Origin: Acidobacteriota bacterium
GTDB taxonomy: Bacteria; Acidobacteriota; Terriglobia; Terriglobales; Acidobacteriaceae
DNA length: 59,257 nucleotides
Direction of reading: 5' to 3'
Assembly: GCA_018268855.1 (NCBI GenBank)
Contig: JAFDVR010000011.1
Coordinates: 1-59,257, forward strand
The translations under genes were made by a program, and so were the position numbers. Below, in pieces: positions 33,539 through 42,208 of this stretch. Each line of letters starts with the position of its first letter. Positions within the stretch are counted from its first letter, which is position 1. The notes beneath the pieces are model-generated. The model saw only the letters and a program-made list of their open reading frames with translations. It had not been told where the DNA came from and did no database searches.

Positions 33539-34757
33539 TGCAGCGGCTACAGCCGCGTCAGCACAGACGAAGCCCGTATCCATCCGGACGCATGAAGCAC
33601 ACAGCGACACGCGCGCCGCATGGGTAGCCGCACTTGCAAAGACGTCCGAGCCGGTGCTGAGGCACATGGCCGCAGGCACGCTACAAAAGGCGATGCCTGT
33701 GGAACTCTCACCTGGCGGCAAACCTGACCGCGCAGTCTGCACGCATCTTGAAGCCTTCGGCCGCCTGCTCTCCGGCATCGCGACATGGCTCGAAGGCGAG
33801 GACACCCCAACGACATCGGTATTGGAACGAACGCTTCGGACGAACTATCGCGCATTGGTACTTGAAGGACTCGCACGGGGCGTCGATCCAAATGACCACG
33901 GATACCTGCGTTTCGGCGAGCACCATCAGACGCTTGTAGATTCTTCCTTCCTCGCACTCGGATTATTACGCGCGTCAAAGCAGTTGATCGAGACGCTCTC
34001 TGCTAAGACAAAGCAGCAGTTGATCGATGCACTAGTAAAAGAACGAAAGATTCGCCCTGGTATGAACAACTGGCTGCTCTTCTCCGCGATGAACGAAGCG
34101 CTGCTGTACAAATTAGGCGCGGAGTGGAAGCGCGAGCCAGTAGAGTTTGCCCTCAACAAGCATCGTGAGTGGTACAAGGGCGACGGCACCTACGGCGACG
34201 GAGCACATTTCCATTGGGACTACTACAACAGCTTCGTCATCCAGCCCTATCTGTTGCAGATTGCGGACACGCTGGGCGCAGAGTTCCCCGACTATGCGGA
34301 TTTCTTTGCCGCAGAGAAACTGCGTGCTGCGCGTTACGCAACCGTGCAGGAGAGACTGATCGCACCAGATGGCACTTATCCAGTTGTAGGCCGCTCCATT
34401 GCATACCGCTGCGGCGCCTTTCATCTGCTGGCTGACGTGGCGCGACGCGAGATGCTGCCTCCGCAGCTACGGCCCAACCAGGTACGCAGCGCGCTCAGTG
34501 CTGTCATCCAAAAGACACTTGCCGCCCCAAACACATTCGACAAAAAAGGCTGGCTCCAAATCGGTTTGTCCGGTCACCAGCCCGCGCTCGGTGAAACCTA
34601 CATCTCAACCGGCAGTTTGTATTTATGCAGCGAGGTGTTTCTGCCGCTTGGATTATCAGCATCACATGTGTTCTGGAGCGGACCGAGTGTGCAGTGGACT
34701 TCGCAAAAGGTGTGGAATGGGGAGAACTTCCCCGCTGATCATTCGATGGACAAGTAA
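33504..34757 (+). CDS. DUF2264-domain protein with Tat signal
   Basis: A 417-residue exported protein. The N-terminus MQISRRGFLLTSAAATAASA carries a twin-arginine signal. The rest matches the DUF2264 family, an alpha/alpha-barrel group found in carbohydrate-utilising bacteria, with the blocks GMNNWLLFSAMNEALLYKLG, EWYKGDGTYGDGAHFHWDYYNSFVIQPYL and APDGTYPVVGRSIAYRCGAFHLL. The repeated Trp, His and Asp in the middle suggest a glycan-binding cleft; polysaccharide lyase or hydrolase activity is suspected but not proven. GGAGGTAA at 33493 is a strong ribosome site inside the symporter gene. Confidence 0.88.
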   Translation: MQISRRGFLLTSAAATAASAQTKPVSIRTHEAHSDTRAAWVAALAKTSEPVLRHMAAGTLQKAMPVELSPGGKPDRAVCTHLEAFGRLLSGIATWLEGEDTPTTSVLERTLRTNYRALVLEGLARGVDPNDHGYLRFGEHHQTLVDSSFLALGLLRASKQLIETLSAKTKQQLIDALVKERKIRPGMNNWLLFSAMNEALLYKLGAEWKREPVEFALNKHREWYKGDGTYGDGAHFHWDYYNSFVIQPYLLQIADTLGAEFPDYADFFAAEKLRAARYATVQERLIAPDGTYPVVGRSIAYRCGAFHLLADVARREMLPPQLRPNQVRSALSAVIQKTLAAPNTFDKKGWLQIGLSGHQPALGETYISTGSLYLCSEVFLPLGLSASHVFWSGPSVQWTSQKVWNGENFPADHSMDK

Positions 34758-34769
34758 TGCACGAATGGC

Positions 34770-35735
34770 TCAGTAGCCCGCATTCCCGACAACGTTCTCC
34801 AATGCCTCGCCGTTCTCCAGATGAGCCACCTGCCTGGCAACAAGTTCAAAAGCACGTTCCAGAAACAGCGGCGTCGAAGAAGCCACATGCGGAGTCAGCA
34901 GGAAGTTAGGCGCACTCCACAGCGGATGTCCCGACGGCAACGGCTCAGGATCGGTGACATCCGCTGCGCAACGAATCCGGTTCTCCTGCAAAGCAGCAAG
35001 CAGCGCCGCCGTATCCACCACCGGTCCACGTGCAGCGTTCACCAGCAGCGTACCGGGTTTCATCAGACGAAGCTCGTGCTCACCCATCAAGCCGCGCGTT
35101 TCATCGGTGAGCGGAACAATCAGCACAACAATGTCCACCGTCGGCAACAGCGCGTGCAGATCGCCGATGGCATGCACCTCCGGCTGCTGCTTTGCTGTCC
35201 GAGCAACACGCGTAATCTCCATATCAAACGCAGCAAGCCGCCGCTCAATCGCAGCACCGATAGATCCATACCCAACAATGAGCACACGCTTGCGCGCAAG
35301 GTCCTCACCGAGGATGCGGTAGAGGCCATTCGCCGCGGGATGCTCGTCAACGAAATCACTCTCCCGCGCCTGTCCTATCCATACCTGCGCATTCTGCCGG
35401 TCGCGATACAGAGGAAGCTGCTTCAGTGAAGCAAGGATCGCAGCAAGCACCCACTCCGACGCAGCCGCATCATGCACGCCGCGCCCATCGCAAAGCGTGA
35501 TCTCCTTCGGCAGCCATTTGACGATCGAATCCACACCCGCAGTAAGCGTTTGAATGATTTTGACTCCGCGCAGGTGGGGGAAGATTCCAGGCGCAGCCTT
35601 GGAAGAGAACGGCGAAACCCAAAGATCAATGTCGATCGAATCCGCCGGCGCATCCGGCACAGGCACCACATGCACACTGGGAAGATAACGCTGAAGACGT
35701 TCGGCGGCAATTGCTTGAATCCCTACGCGTAGCAT
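34770..35735 (-). CDS. D-2-hydroxyacid dehydrogenase (NAD-dependent)
   Basis: A 321-residue oxidoreductase of the D-isomer-specific family. The NAD fold GYGSIGAAIERRLAAFDMEI (about 155-174) has GxGxxG, and the catalytic Arg lies in NAARGPVVDTAALL, the Glu in DVTDPEPLPSGHPLW and the His in LLTPHVASSTP. It reduces 2-keto acids to D-2-hydroxy acids or the reverse. The relation to the convergent MctP-like transporter suggests work on small carboxylic acids such as lactate or glyoxylate, but the substrate is inferred only from context. Confidence 0.9.
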   Translation of the reverse strand: MLRVGIQAIAAERLQRYLPSVHVVPVPDAPADSIDIDLWVSPFSSKAAPGIFPHLRGVKIIQTLTAGVDSIVKWLPKEITLCDGRGVHDAAASEWVLAAILASLKQLPLYRDRQNAQVWIGQARESDFVDEHPAANGLYRILGEDLARKRVLIVGYGSIGAAIERRLAAFDMEITRVARTAKQQPEVHAIGDLHALLPTVDIVVLIVPLTDETRGLMGEHELRLMKPGTLLVNAARGPVVDTAALLAALQENRIRCAADVTDPEPLPSGHPLWSAPNFLLTPHVASSTPLFLERAFELVARQVAHLENGEALENVVGNAGY

Positions 35736-35990
35736 GGGTGTTAGTTTAGTGCTTCTGTGTGTGCGACTCAGCTCGCAGTAATGCAGGTGGTCACAATTGA
35801 GATGTGTACTGGCTCAATCTGAAAGCAGATCTCTCCGCTCCATCATCGCGATAAAGCTGCGATGATTCCGGTCGAGATGACGATAGGATCGCTACCAGAT
35901 GACAGTCCATCGCGACCAACGGAAGCGCCCACACTCATCGCCCCACCAACGACACACGCGCGAAAGCGCGTCTCCCGCCGACCGCGCAGG
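35736..35990. other. Gene-free region between the dehydrogenase and scpA
   Basis: Both flanking genes are on the minus strand. I see ATCATCGC/GCGATGAT (8 bp, bases 35842-35849 and 35859-35866) and no ORF with coding character. The first part must hold the promoter for the dehydrogenase gene. No T tract follows the hairpin. Confidence 0.4.
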
Positions 35991-36968
35991 TCAGCGCCAG
36001 TCATCGCGGACGGTGGCTGCGTGATCGGCGATTACGTCGTCGAAGTTGTCTGATTTTTTGATGATGATGTCGCCGCCCACCTGCACCTGCCGCAGCATCA
36101 CGGCCTGCAACCGCACCATCTCCAGCAGCGCAAGAAACATGCAGATGAGCGCCTGCTGCGAGTGCGTATTGGCCAGCAACTTGCGCAGCGAGATGGGCCT
36201 GTCTTCCATCACCAGGCGGCGCTTGCAGTAGTCGAGCATCTGCGCCACGGTAACGGTTTCCGCGTCCACGTTGAGGATGGGCCGCGTCTTGATGCGATCA
36301 AGAATCTCCTGAAACACACGAACGAGATCGGTCGTGTCCGCCGCAATCTCGCGCTCGGAGTTCGCCTCTTCCTTGAACTCCGCGATCCCCGGATTCGTCC
36401 ACGTCGCTTCCTCAATCTGCTGCTTCTGCAGAAGCATCTGCGCAGCAGCCTTAAAGCGTTCATGCTCCAGCAGACGCTCCACAAGCTCGCGGCGCGGATC
36501 TTCCATGTCGCCATTGGCAATCAGCGACTGCTCGCGCGGCAACAGCATCTTGCTCTTGATGTGGATGAGCAGCGAAGCCGTGTAGATAAACTCGCCGGCA
36601 GAGTCCACGTCCGTCTGTTTCAACTGCTCGGTGTAAGCAAGAAACTGCGCCGTAATCTTCGCAATTGGAATGTCGTAGATATCGATGTCCTGCTTGCGAA
36701 TCAGGTCGAGCAACAGGTCGAGCGGCCCATCGTAAATCTTGCCCACGGTGATGGAGTAAGGCGACTGCGACTGCTCTTCCTTCGAAGGCTCCGCTTTCTT
36801 GGCAGGCTCCCTGGGCGGCTCCGGTGTCGGCGGATGCTTCAGCACCAGCGTCTCCGCCTGCGGCTCCTCGGCAGCAGGCGCGGGCTGCTCAGCCGCAACA
36901 GCCTCTGCGGTCTGCTCGACCACTTCTTCTGCCGGCTCCTGCACCGGGGATGTCTGCTCTTCCGTCAC
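35991..36968 (-). CDS. scpA: Segregation and condensation protein A
   Basis: ScpA is the kleisin of the SMC-ScpAB complex that compacts the chromosome. The 325-residue product begins at GTG 36968 (AGAGGG in front). The first 75 residues are a Glu/Ala/Pro-rich disordered extension; the kleisin domain starts at YSITVGKIYDGPLDLLLDLIRKQDIDIYDIPIAKITAQFLAY, the N-terminal HTH contact with SMC, and ends with LLANTHSQQALICMFLALLEMVRLQAVML, the C-terminal winged-helix. Typical ScpA is about 250 residues. scpB is not adjacent. It is downstream of trpS and a 63-residue gene on the same strand. Confidence 0.93.
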   Translation of the reverse strand: MTEEQTSPVQEPAEEVVEQTAEAVAAEQPAPAAEEPQAETLVLKHPPTPEPPREPAKKAEPSKEEQSQSPYSITVGKIYDGPLDLLLDLIRKQDIDIYDIPIAKITAQFLAYTEQLKQTDVDSAGEFIYTASLLIHIKSKMLLPREQSLIANGDMEDPRRELVERLLEHERFKAAAQMLLQKQQIEEATWTNPGIAEFKEEANSEREIAADTTDLVRVFQEILDRIKTRPILNVDAETVTVAQMLDYCKRRLVMEDRPISLRKLLANTHSQQALICMFLALLEMVRLQAVMLRQVQVGGDIIIKKSDNFDDVIADHAATVRDDWR

Positions 36969-37020
36969 CCCTCTAGTATCGCCCAGCGGATGGGGCCGGA
37001 TGTGGATTTCCGGGGCGAAA

Positions 37021-37212
37021 TTAGACGGGATCGTTGGCCGAAGGAAGCACGCCCGGCGTGTTCTCCTCGTCTCCTTCGGGCGTAAATTTGCTGTCGCGCG
37101 GAGCGTCGTCAGGATGCACCTGTCCCTGCGGCGAAATGTTCGCATCGCGACGGCGATGTTCATCCATCGCAGGAATGGTGTCGAAGTTCGGAACAGGTTT
37201 CGGGTCGGTCAC
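37021..37212 (-). CDS. Small acidic hydrophilic protein between trpS and scpA
   Basis: A 63-residue, highly charged protein (MTDPKPVPNFDTIPAMDEHR..., then GDEENTPGVLPSANDPV) without signal or membrane segment; probably disordered. The start is GTG at 37212 with AGGAGG nine bases upstream, one of the strongest ribosome sites of the window, which speaks for a real gene. It lies 15 bases after trpS and 52 bases before scpA, so all three are likely co-transcribed. Function unknown. Confidence 0.72.
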   Translation of the reverse strand: MTDPKPVPNFDTIPAMDEHRRRDANISPQGQVHPDDAPRDSKFTPEGDEENTPGVLPSANDPV

Positions 37213-37227
37213 AGCGCGCCTCCTGTG

Positions 37228-38313
37228 CTACTCAAGACCTAGGACGCGCTTGATCTCCTGCATAGTTGGTTCACAGCATGCCCTGGCCTTGCGAGCTCCG
37301 TTGTCGAGTATTTCTTGCAGGAGCTTCGGTTGAGCTGCGTATTCCGCGCGGCGTTGGCGGACAGGCTCGATCTCGCGGATGATGCTGTCTGCCGCCCAGC
37401 CCTTGCACTCAATGCAGCCAATGCCGGCACTACGGCAACCTGCATACACCTTGTCGATCGTCTCCTTATCGGAGAAGACCTTATGCAGATCGCCGACAGG
37501 ACACTTGTCCGGATCGCCAGGATCGGTGCGCCGCACACGCGCTGGGTCGGTCACCATCGTCTTCAACTTTTTGCGAACTTCCTCCGGCTCCTCGTTGAGC
37601 ATGATGGTGTTGCCATAACTCTTGCTCATCTTGCGGCCGTCGGTGCCGGGTAGTTTGGGACTTGGTGTAAGCAAAACCTTTGGCTCAGGTAAGACCTGAT
37701 ATTCCAGCAGATTTTCGCTCACTTCGGCCTTGATCAATTCCTTATCAGACGAGGCCTCAACCACCGCAGGCGCAGGAGCAGACGCATAAAGCTGATTGAA
37801 GCGCCGCGCTACCTCGCGCGTAAGTTCCACATGCGCGACCTGGTCCTGGCCCACAGGAACAAAGTCCGGCTTGTACAAAAGAATGTCGGCGGCTTGCAGC
37901 AGCGGATAACCAAGAAAGCCATACGTAGCAAGGTCCTTCTCGCGAAGCTGCTCCTGCTGGTCTTTGTACGTCGGCACACGTTCCAACCAGCCTAGTGGCG
38001 TAAACATGCTGAAGAGCAGATGCAGTTCCGCGTGTGCAGGCACATGCGACTGCCGGAAGATCACGCACTTCTCCGGATCAAGTCCGGCAGAAAGAAAGTC
38101 GAGCGCCACCTCGTCGCACTTCTCCTTCAGATTGCCAGGATTGGCGTAATCCGTCGTCAGCGCATGCCAATCGGCAATAAAGAAGTAGCACTCATACTGG
38201 TCCTGCAGCTTCACCCAGTTGTAGAGCGCGCCCATGTAGTTGCCCAGATGGAGGCGGCCCGTCGGGCGCATGCCGCTCAGAACGCGGCGCTGTGGTGTGG
38301 TGTTCTCTGTCAT
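37228..38313 (-). CDS. trpS: Tryptophanyl-tRNA synthetase
   Basis: Charges tRNA-Trp. The 361-residue class I enzyme has the HIGH-like motif RPTGRLHLGNYMGAL (residues 17-31) and the KMSKS loop GRKMSKSYGNT. Trp/tRNA recognition blocks (FIADWHALTTDY, GLDPEKCVIFRQS, VGQDQVAHVELTREVARRFN) are intact. It is the first gene of the minus-strand trpS-63 aa-scpA group. The ATG at 38313 follows an unremarkable leader; no T-box-like structure or trp leader peptide is seen upstream. Confidence 0.97.
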   Translation of the reverse strand: MTENTTPQRRVLSGMRPTGRLHLGNYMGALYNWVKLQDQYECYFFIADWHALTTDYANPGNLKEKCDEVALDFLSAGLDPEKCVIFRQSHVPAHAELHLLFSMFTPLGWLERVPTYKDQQEQLREKDLATYGFLGYPLLQAADILLYKPDFVPVGQDQVAHVELTREVARRFNQLYASAPAPAVVEASSDKELIKAEVSENLLEYQVLPEPKVLLTPSPKLPGTDGRKMSKSYGNTIMLNEEPEEVRKKLKTMVTDPARVRRTDPGDPDKCPVGDLHKVFSDKETIDKVYAGCRSAGIGCIECKGWAADSIIREIEPVRQRRAEYAAQPKLLQEILDNGARKARACCEPTMQEIKRVLGLE

Positions 38314-38339
38314 ACGCGTTATTGCCGATGGTAAATGAG

Positions 38340-39032
38340 CTACAGGCGGAAGAGTGCTGTCTGAAAGATAGCCAGCAGCGGAGAGTAGAACATGTCAATA
38401 AACCGTCCTCCAAAGAGGAACAGAAGAATCAGTGCCCATCCGCCCAGCCGGTTGTAGGTTTCCTGCACGCGGTACGGCAAAAAGTGAATCAGCACGCGTG
38501 AGCCGTCGAGCGGAGGAATTGGAAACAGATTGAATACAAAGAGTAAAAGATTGATAAGAATGCTGACGTAAAGGAAGAGCAGCAGCGGCACGAGGATGGA
38601 TCCGCCAGTCATTGCGTCTGCTTGCCCCTCAGTAAATGCAAGCGCCGCTGCCAGAGCAGGAAGGCCATGCGAAGTGTGTTTGACCGCAATCAGGATAATC
38701 AAGGCAACGAGCGCCATCAGCAGGTTAGATAGAGGTCCGGCAATCGTAACCAGGATGTCGTCGCGCGTATAGTGCTTGAAGTTTCTCGGTGTGACCGGAG
38801 TAGGTTTGGCCCAGCCGATCAGGAATCCGCCATAGAACGCGCCAATCAGTGGAAAGATGATCGATCCGAGAGGGTCAATGTGTTTTGCCGGATTCAGCGT
38901 GACGCGGCCCAGCATGCGCGCCGTCTGGTCACCCAGGCGGGAAGCCGTCCAGGCATGCGCCGCCTCATGCACGCAGAAGGCGAAGATCAGGACGGCAAAT
39001 TGAAAGATGATGAAGACGGTATGTGGCGACAT
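38340..39032 (-). CDS. Site-2-protease-like M50 membrane metalloprotease
   Basis: A 230-residue intramembrane protease of the M50 family. The zinc motif HEAAH sits at residues 22-26 in the first hydrophobic helix (FAVLIFAFCVHEAAHAW), and the second ligand is the Asp of PPLDGSRV in the third helix region. About five membrane segments. No PDZ domain is present, which is normal for the short class. Family members cut membrane-bound anti-sigma factors or pre-pheromones, but no such substrate is encoded next to it. The start at 39032 was chosen from the family N-terminus; the longer frame overlaps the upstream gene. Confidence 0.88.
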   Translation of the reverse strand: MSPHTVFIIFQFAVLIFAFCVHEAAHAWTASRLGDQTARMLGRVTLNPAKHIDPLGSIIFPLIGAFYGGFLIGWAKPTPVTPRNFKHYTRDDILVTIAGPLSNLLMALVALIILIAVKHTSHGLPALAAALAFTEGQADAMTGGSILVPLLLFLYVSILINLLLFVFNLFPIPPLDGSRVLIHFLPYRVQETYNRLGGWALILLFLFGGRFIDMFYSPLLAIFQTALFRL

Positions 39033-39069
39033 GAGGCTGTTGTCATGGTACCAAGCATGCGCCCGGCGC

Positions 39070-39642
39070 CTAGCCCCGCGTCGTAACCGTGCCTGAGAGT
39101 TGCACCGGCTCGCGGTCGTCGATATGCACATTGGGCTCGATGCGGGTGCCGTCGGCAAGCGAAAGGTTATATCCACGCACGAAGGTGAAGCCCGGATAGA
39201 TGTACACGTCTTTGCCGATGTGCTGGAAGATGTGCGTTCCCAGAATGTTGCGGAAGCGGAAGCCCAGCCATAGGTTCTGTCCCAGCGCCATGCGATCGAA
39301 CTGCAGCCAGAACCAGATCAGCGGCTTTACATGCATCCACTTTTCTTTATCAAGCGTCTCGGCGTTTCGCGAAGGCATTTCCGCGGCAAGCGAAACGTTA
39401 CGAGGATCGAGATTTTCCAGCGCCACATCCAGCGGCAGGTCAGAGTCGAGTGTAACGGCATGCCGCCCTCGGTGCGGACGTCCGAGCAGCAGCATCGAAA
39501 GCTCATCGCGCACAATGTCCGCACGCCGTTCAAATTGGTGATGACGTGTGAACTCATCATTCAGGTGCGTTAGCCAGCGGCAGAAGATACCTTCCGCCTC
39601 TGGCGTTGGACGCGGAACTTCGATGGTGCTCGGGGTCGTCAT
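39070..39642 (-). CDS. Hexapeptide-like (left-handed beta-helix) protein, short C-terminus
   Basis: A 190-residue protein with an N-terminal helical part and, from about residue 130, text resembling hexapeptide-repeat acyltransferase coils (NLWLGFRFRNILGTHIFQ, VYIYPGFTFVRGYNLSLA, GTRIEPNVHIDD). Normally such helices continue for more than five turns, but this ends after about three with SGTVTTRG. It may be a short variant or a C-terminally truncated transferase. The acceptor is unknown. Gap of 37 bases to the M50 gene on the same strand. No signal peptide. Confidence 0.6.
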   Translation of the reverse strand: MTTPSTIEVPRPTPEAEGIFCRWLTHLNDEFTRHHQFERRADIVRDELSMLLLGRPHRGRHAVTLDSDLPLDVALENLDPRNVSLAAEMPSRNAETLDKEKWMHVKPLIWFWLQFDRMALGQNLWLGFRFRNILGTHIFQHIGKDVYIYPGFTFVRGYNLSLADGTRIEPNVHIDDREPVQLSGTVTTRG

Positions 39643-39699
39643 AGATTTATATTCTGCCTGCGCAATTCTGTTTTCCAGCGATTCCCCATGAAATAGTCG

Positions 39700-40431
39700 T
39701 TATGGCTCGATTGCGAAGACAGCGTATACGGTCGCAGATTCGCGCACTCGCTCTGGTTTGATCACGAGAGGGCCTACCTTGCGTGAACTCACTGAGGCTG
39801 TTGAAGTTTCAAATGTCATTCTCTGACCGGCGAGTAAGGCTGCCAAACCACGCGGCGGCGTCTGGTTAGATGCATATACCAATGGCCCTAGTTTTGCATT
39901 CAAGCCATCGGCCATCTGTTGTGCAATTTCACGTGCATGTGAAAGAGCTTCTTTCGCTGCCTTTGCTTCTATGGAACGTTGATCGCTGAGCCGCCAGCTC
40001 ACATCGCCAGCATCGTTCGCTCCTGCTTGCACAGCGAGGTGGAGGACATTGGCTGCATCTTTTGAATCGACAGTAACACTCCAGCTCTGATGAAGCTTGA
40101 ACCGGATACCCTGTGCAAAGCGTTTATCTTCATCCTGAATGGGAGTGATTGATTGGTCGTTGCTGGAAATAGCTCTATCGGTAATACCGGCTTTATGTAA
40201 CGCATCGACCACCGCATTCGAGATGATTGAGCCATCAGCATAGACAAGATCCTTATCTTTGCCATAAACCGTATAGCCAACACTGACGATTGCAATATCC
40301 GCAATTTCAGACGCTTCGCCGTTCGTGGTAATAGCGATCGTACGATTGTCTTTGTTGATCTGAATCGTTTGCGCCGTTATGGCCTTTGCTCCAATGCCAC
40401 AGGCAAAGATAAGAAGCAGCACCTTCCGCAT
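39700..40431 (-). CDS. SIMPL-domain periplasmic protein, copy 2
   Basis: A 243-residue exported protein with a signal peptide ending at AKAITAQ and a SIMPL (DUF541) domain: QTIQINKDNRTIAITTNG at the start, SWSVTVDSKDAANVL in the middle, SHAREIAQQMADGLNAKLGPLVYASNQ and ATVYAVFAI at the end. SIMPL proteins occur with outer-membrane or stress functions and form ring-like oligomers; no reaction is known. It is a tandem paralogue of the next gene upstream (same length, same blocks), 25 bases away, so the pair is an operon formed by duplication. Confidence 0.85.
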   Translation of the reverse strand: MRKVLLLIFACGIGAKAITAQTIQINKDNRTIAITTNGEASEIADIAIVSVGYTVYGKDKDLVYADGSIISNAVVDALHKAGITDRAISSNDQSITPIQDEDKRFAQGIRFKLHQSWSVTVDSKDAANVLHLAVQAGANDAGDVSWRLSDQRSIEAKAAKEALSHAREIAQQMADGLNAKLGPLVYASNQTPPRGLAALLAGQRMTFETSTASVSSRKVGPLVIKPERVRESATVYAVFAIEP

Positions 40432-40456
40432 ACGTTCTCCTTGGTGACGGAGATCA

Positions 40457-41188
40457 TTACTCTGTCACGGCAAAGACAGCGTACACCGTCGCACTCTGCG
40501 TGATGTGCCTTGAAGTGATTGCGAGAGGTTCGGTGTTCGCGTCAGTCGTCTTGAAAGCCATGGAGCGCGCCATCATCGGCACAGGCCGGACCGGAGTTTC
40601 CTGCTGATTGCTGGCATAGACCAGAGGGCCGAGGTGAATCTTCAAACCAGCGGCCATCTGTGCGGCAATACGCTGCGCATGGGCGATGGCCTTTTCCGCC
40701 GCCTGCGCTTCCAAAGCATCGCGGTCCTTCATCTCCCAGGCGATGTTGCCGCTCTGGTTGGCTCCCGCCTTCACGGCAATATCCAGAACCTTGTTTGCCT
40801 TCTCCGGCTCCGTCTTCACCGTCCAGCTTTGCGAGATGACATAGCGATAGTTCTTCTGCTCAGCCTTCAGGTTCTTGATCTCATACTCATTCAGCGGACG
40901 AAGCTGCTGGTCCATGCTTTCAATCGTGTTCTTTGCGAAGCCCGCCTTCTCCAGCGCAGCGATGATGGCGTTGGAGCGGCGCGAGCCGTTGGCGTATGCG
41001 CTGGCCTCGTCTGTGCCGTAGTCGAGGAAGCCTACCGTCACCACGGCCTGATCGGCGATGGCTTCGGCGGTATCCGTTGCCGTGATCGCAATGGTGCGGT
41101 TGTCCTTGTTGACCTGGATGGTCTGCCCGGCTATGGCGATGGGCGCTGCGGCGGTGCCAATCAAGACGGCGAGTGCAAGTGTGCGCAT
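40457..41188 (-). CDS. SIMPL-domain periplasmic protein, copy 1
   Basis: Also 243 residues: signal peptide ending near PIAIAGQ, then QTIQVNKDNRTIAITATD, SRRSNAIIAALEKAGF, SQSWTVKTEPEKANKVLDIAVKAG, AIAHAQRIAAQMAAGLKIHLGPLVYASNQ and ATVYAVFAVTE. The shared blocks with the following paralogue cover the whole mature region, with the middle part (EYEIKNLKAEQKNYRYVIS) more diverged. This is the first of the two genes, and a short 60-residue gene lies just upstream on the same strand. Confidence 0.86.
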   Translation of the reverse strand: MRTLALAVLIGTAAAPIAIAGQTIQVNKDNRTIAITATDTAEAIADQAVVTVGFLDYGTDEASAYANGSRRSNAIIAALEKAGFAKNTIESMDQQLRPLNEYEIKNLKAEQKNYRYVISQSWTVKTEPEKANKVLDIAVKAGANQSGNIAWEMKDRDALEAQAAEKAIAHAQRIAAQMAAGLKIHLGPLVYASNQQETPVRPVPMMARSMAFKTTDANTEPLAITSRHITQSATVYAVFAVTE

Positions 41189-41193
41189 TGTGT

Positions 41194-41376
41194 TTACCTT
41201 TCGCGTTCAGCTTGTTCGAGAAGATCGGTGAGCTTCTCCCTGTATTTCTTTTGACGCCGCTCGGCCTTGGTCTTCTCATCCGGAAGCACAGCTTCAGGCT
41301 TCGGCTGGCCCACACGCTCGCGCGCGTTTGCTTTTACGGCCTTGGTGACGGAGAAGATGTCTTTCTTTTTAGCCAT
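41194..41376 (-). CDS. Small basic charged protein
   Basis: A 60-residue product rich in Lys, Arg and Glu (MAKKKDIFSVTKAVKANARERVG, ERRQKKYREKLTDLLEQAERER), without signal peptide. It would form one long amphipathic helix at the C-terminus. It ends 5 bases before the SIMPL copy 1 start, so co-transcription is likely. The family is not known; DNA- or RNA-binding is possible from composition only. Confidence 0.6.
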   Translation of the reverse strand: MAKKKDIFSVTKAVKANARERVGQPKPEAVLPDEKTKAERRQKKYREKLTDLLEQAERER

Positions 41377-41526
41377 GGCGTTTTGTTCCCGAGGAAAATC
41401 CTACGCCTGAAATAGTGTTCTCAGTTATTAGTTCGTTAGTTGCCAGGCAAAGAGAAGATTGAAAGCTGGGAACTGAAAACTAAAGAAAGGTCTATCCTGT
41501 TATCGGTAATACACGCGGGAGGGGCT

Positions 41527-41802
41527 ATGGAAGAGCGCGATTTTTTTGATGAGAAGCAGGAGCCGCGCAGTCACACGCTGACGTGTCCTTTCTGTGGCAA
41601 GGCCGACGAGTACCAGTTGAACTGGCTGGTGCGCCGCAAAAAACGTCAGTTGAACGGCCGGGCAGACGAGCGAGACCGCGCCCGGTTCGCCAAGGCGCAG
41701 AGCTACATGGTGCTGCGGGACGATATGGCAGCCTGCAAAAATATCCGCTGCCGCAAACGCTTTGAGCTAAGCGGCATCAAAACTATGGCGTTTCTCGATT
41801 AA
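41527..41802 (+). CDS. Small zinc-ribbon-like protein
   Basis: A 91-residue cytoplasmic protein with two CxxC-type cysteine groups, TCPFCGKADEY at about residues 19-29 and CKNIRCRKRFEL near 74-85, which should form one zinc ribbon. The region between them is basic (RRKKRQLNG). ATG 41527 is preferred because GGGAGGGG lies just before it; the longer frame lacks a ribosome site. Function unknown, perhaps nucleic-acid binding. Confidence 0.7.
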   Translation: MEERDFFDEKQEPRSHTLTCPFCGKADEYQLNWLVRRKKRQLNGRADERDRARFAKAQSYMVLRDDMAACKNIRCRKRFELSGIKTMAFLD

Positions 41803-41863
41803 CACGCCAGGCGGCATGCCTGGCGCGGTTGTGATTTAATACGCAGTAGGAGATTTTTGAACG

Positions 41864-42148
41864 ATGCACACGTCTGCACACCTGAGCGAAGTCCGTTTGA
41901 CACCCGCTGAAGTTGAAGCGCTGGATGCACGCCGCCGCCGCGGGCAGTTGCTGATGACCATCTCTCTGCAGACAGCCTGCGTGACAGCGCTTGTAGCACT
42001 GCTCTTTGTCGGGCAGGACCTGACCTACTCGCCGGGATGGAACCGCCCAATGTTCTACTGGGCGAGCATCACTGGATTGATCTCCATCGTGACATTTTTG
42101 ATCGGTCTGCGGCTACGTCGTGGAAATTACGAGTTCACCTCTTACTAG
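41864..42148 (+). CDS. Small two-helix membrane protein
   Basis: A 94-residue protein with an N-terminal cytoplasmic part (LTPAEVEALDARRRRG) and two hydrophobic segments, about residues 29-50 (LLMTISLQTACVTALVALLFV) and 63-83 (MFYWASITGLISIVTFLIGL), ending in RLRRGNYEFTSY. The positive-inside rule fits both ends in the cytoplasm. No family recognised. It is followed by a strong terminator. Confidence 0.65.
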   Translation: MHTSAHLSEVRLTPAEVEALDARRRRGQLLMTISLQTACVTALVALLFVGQDLTYSPGWNRPMFYWASITGLISIVTFLIGLRLRRGNYEFTSY

Positions 42149-42165
42149 TGCTCTCACATGGAAAT

Positions 42166-42192
42166 AAAAAGCCCGCTTATTGCGGGCTTTTT
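42166..42192. terminator. Bidirectional intrinsic terminator
   Basis: AAAAAGCCCGC-TTATT-GCGGGCTTTTT: an 11-bp stem with A/T tracts on both sides between convergent genes. Confidence 0.92.
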
Positions 42193-42208
42193 ACGTTGTA
42201 AAAAAGGT

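Noticed and set aside
36162..37085. Plus-strand frame (307 codons) opposite scpA
   Set aside because: Leu/Arg-rich antisense shadow of a real, recognised gene.
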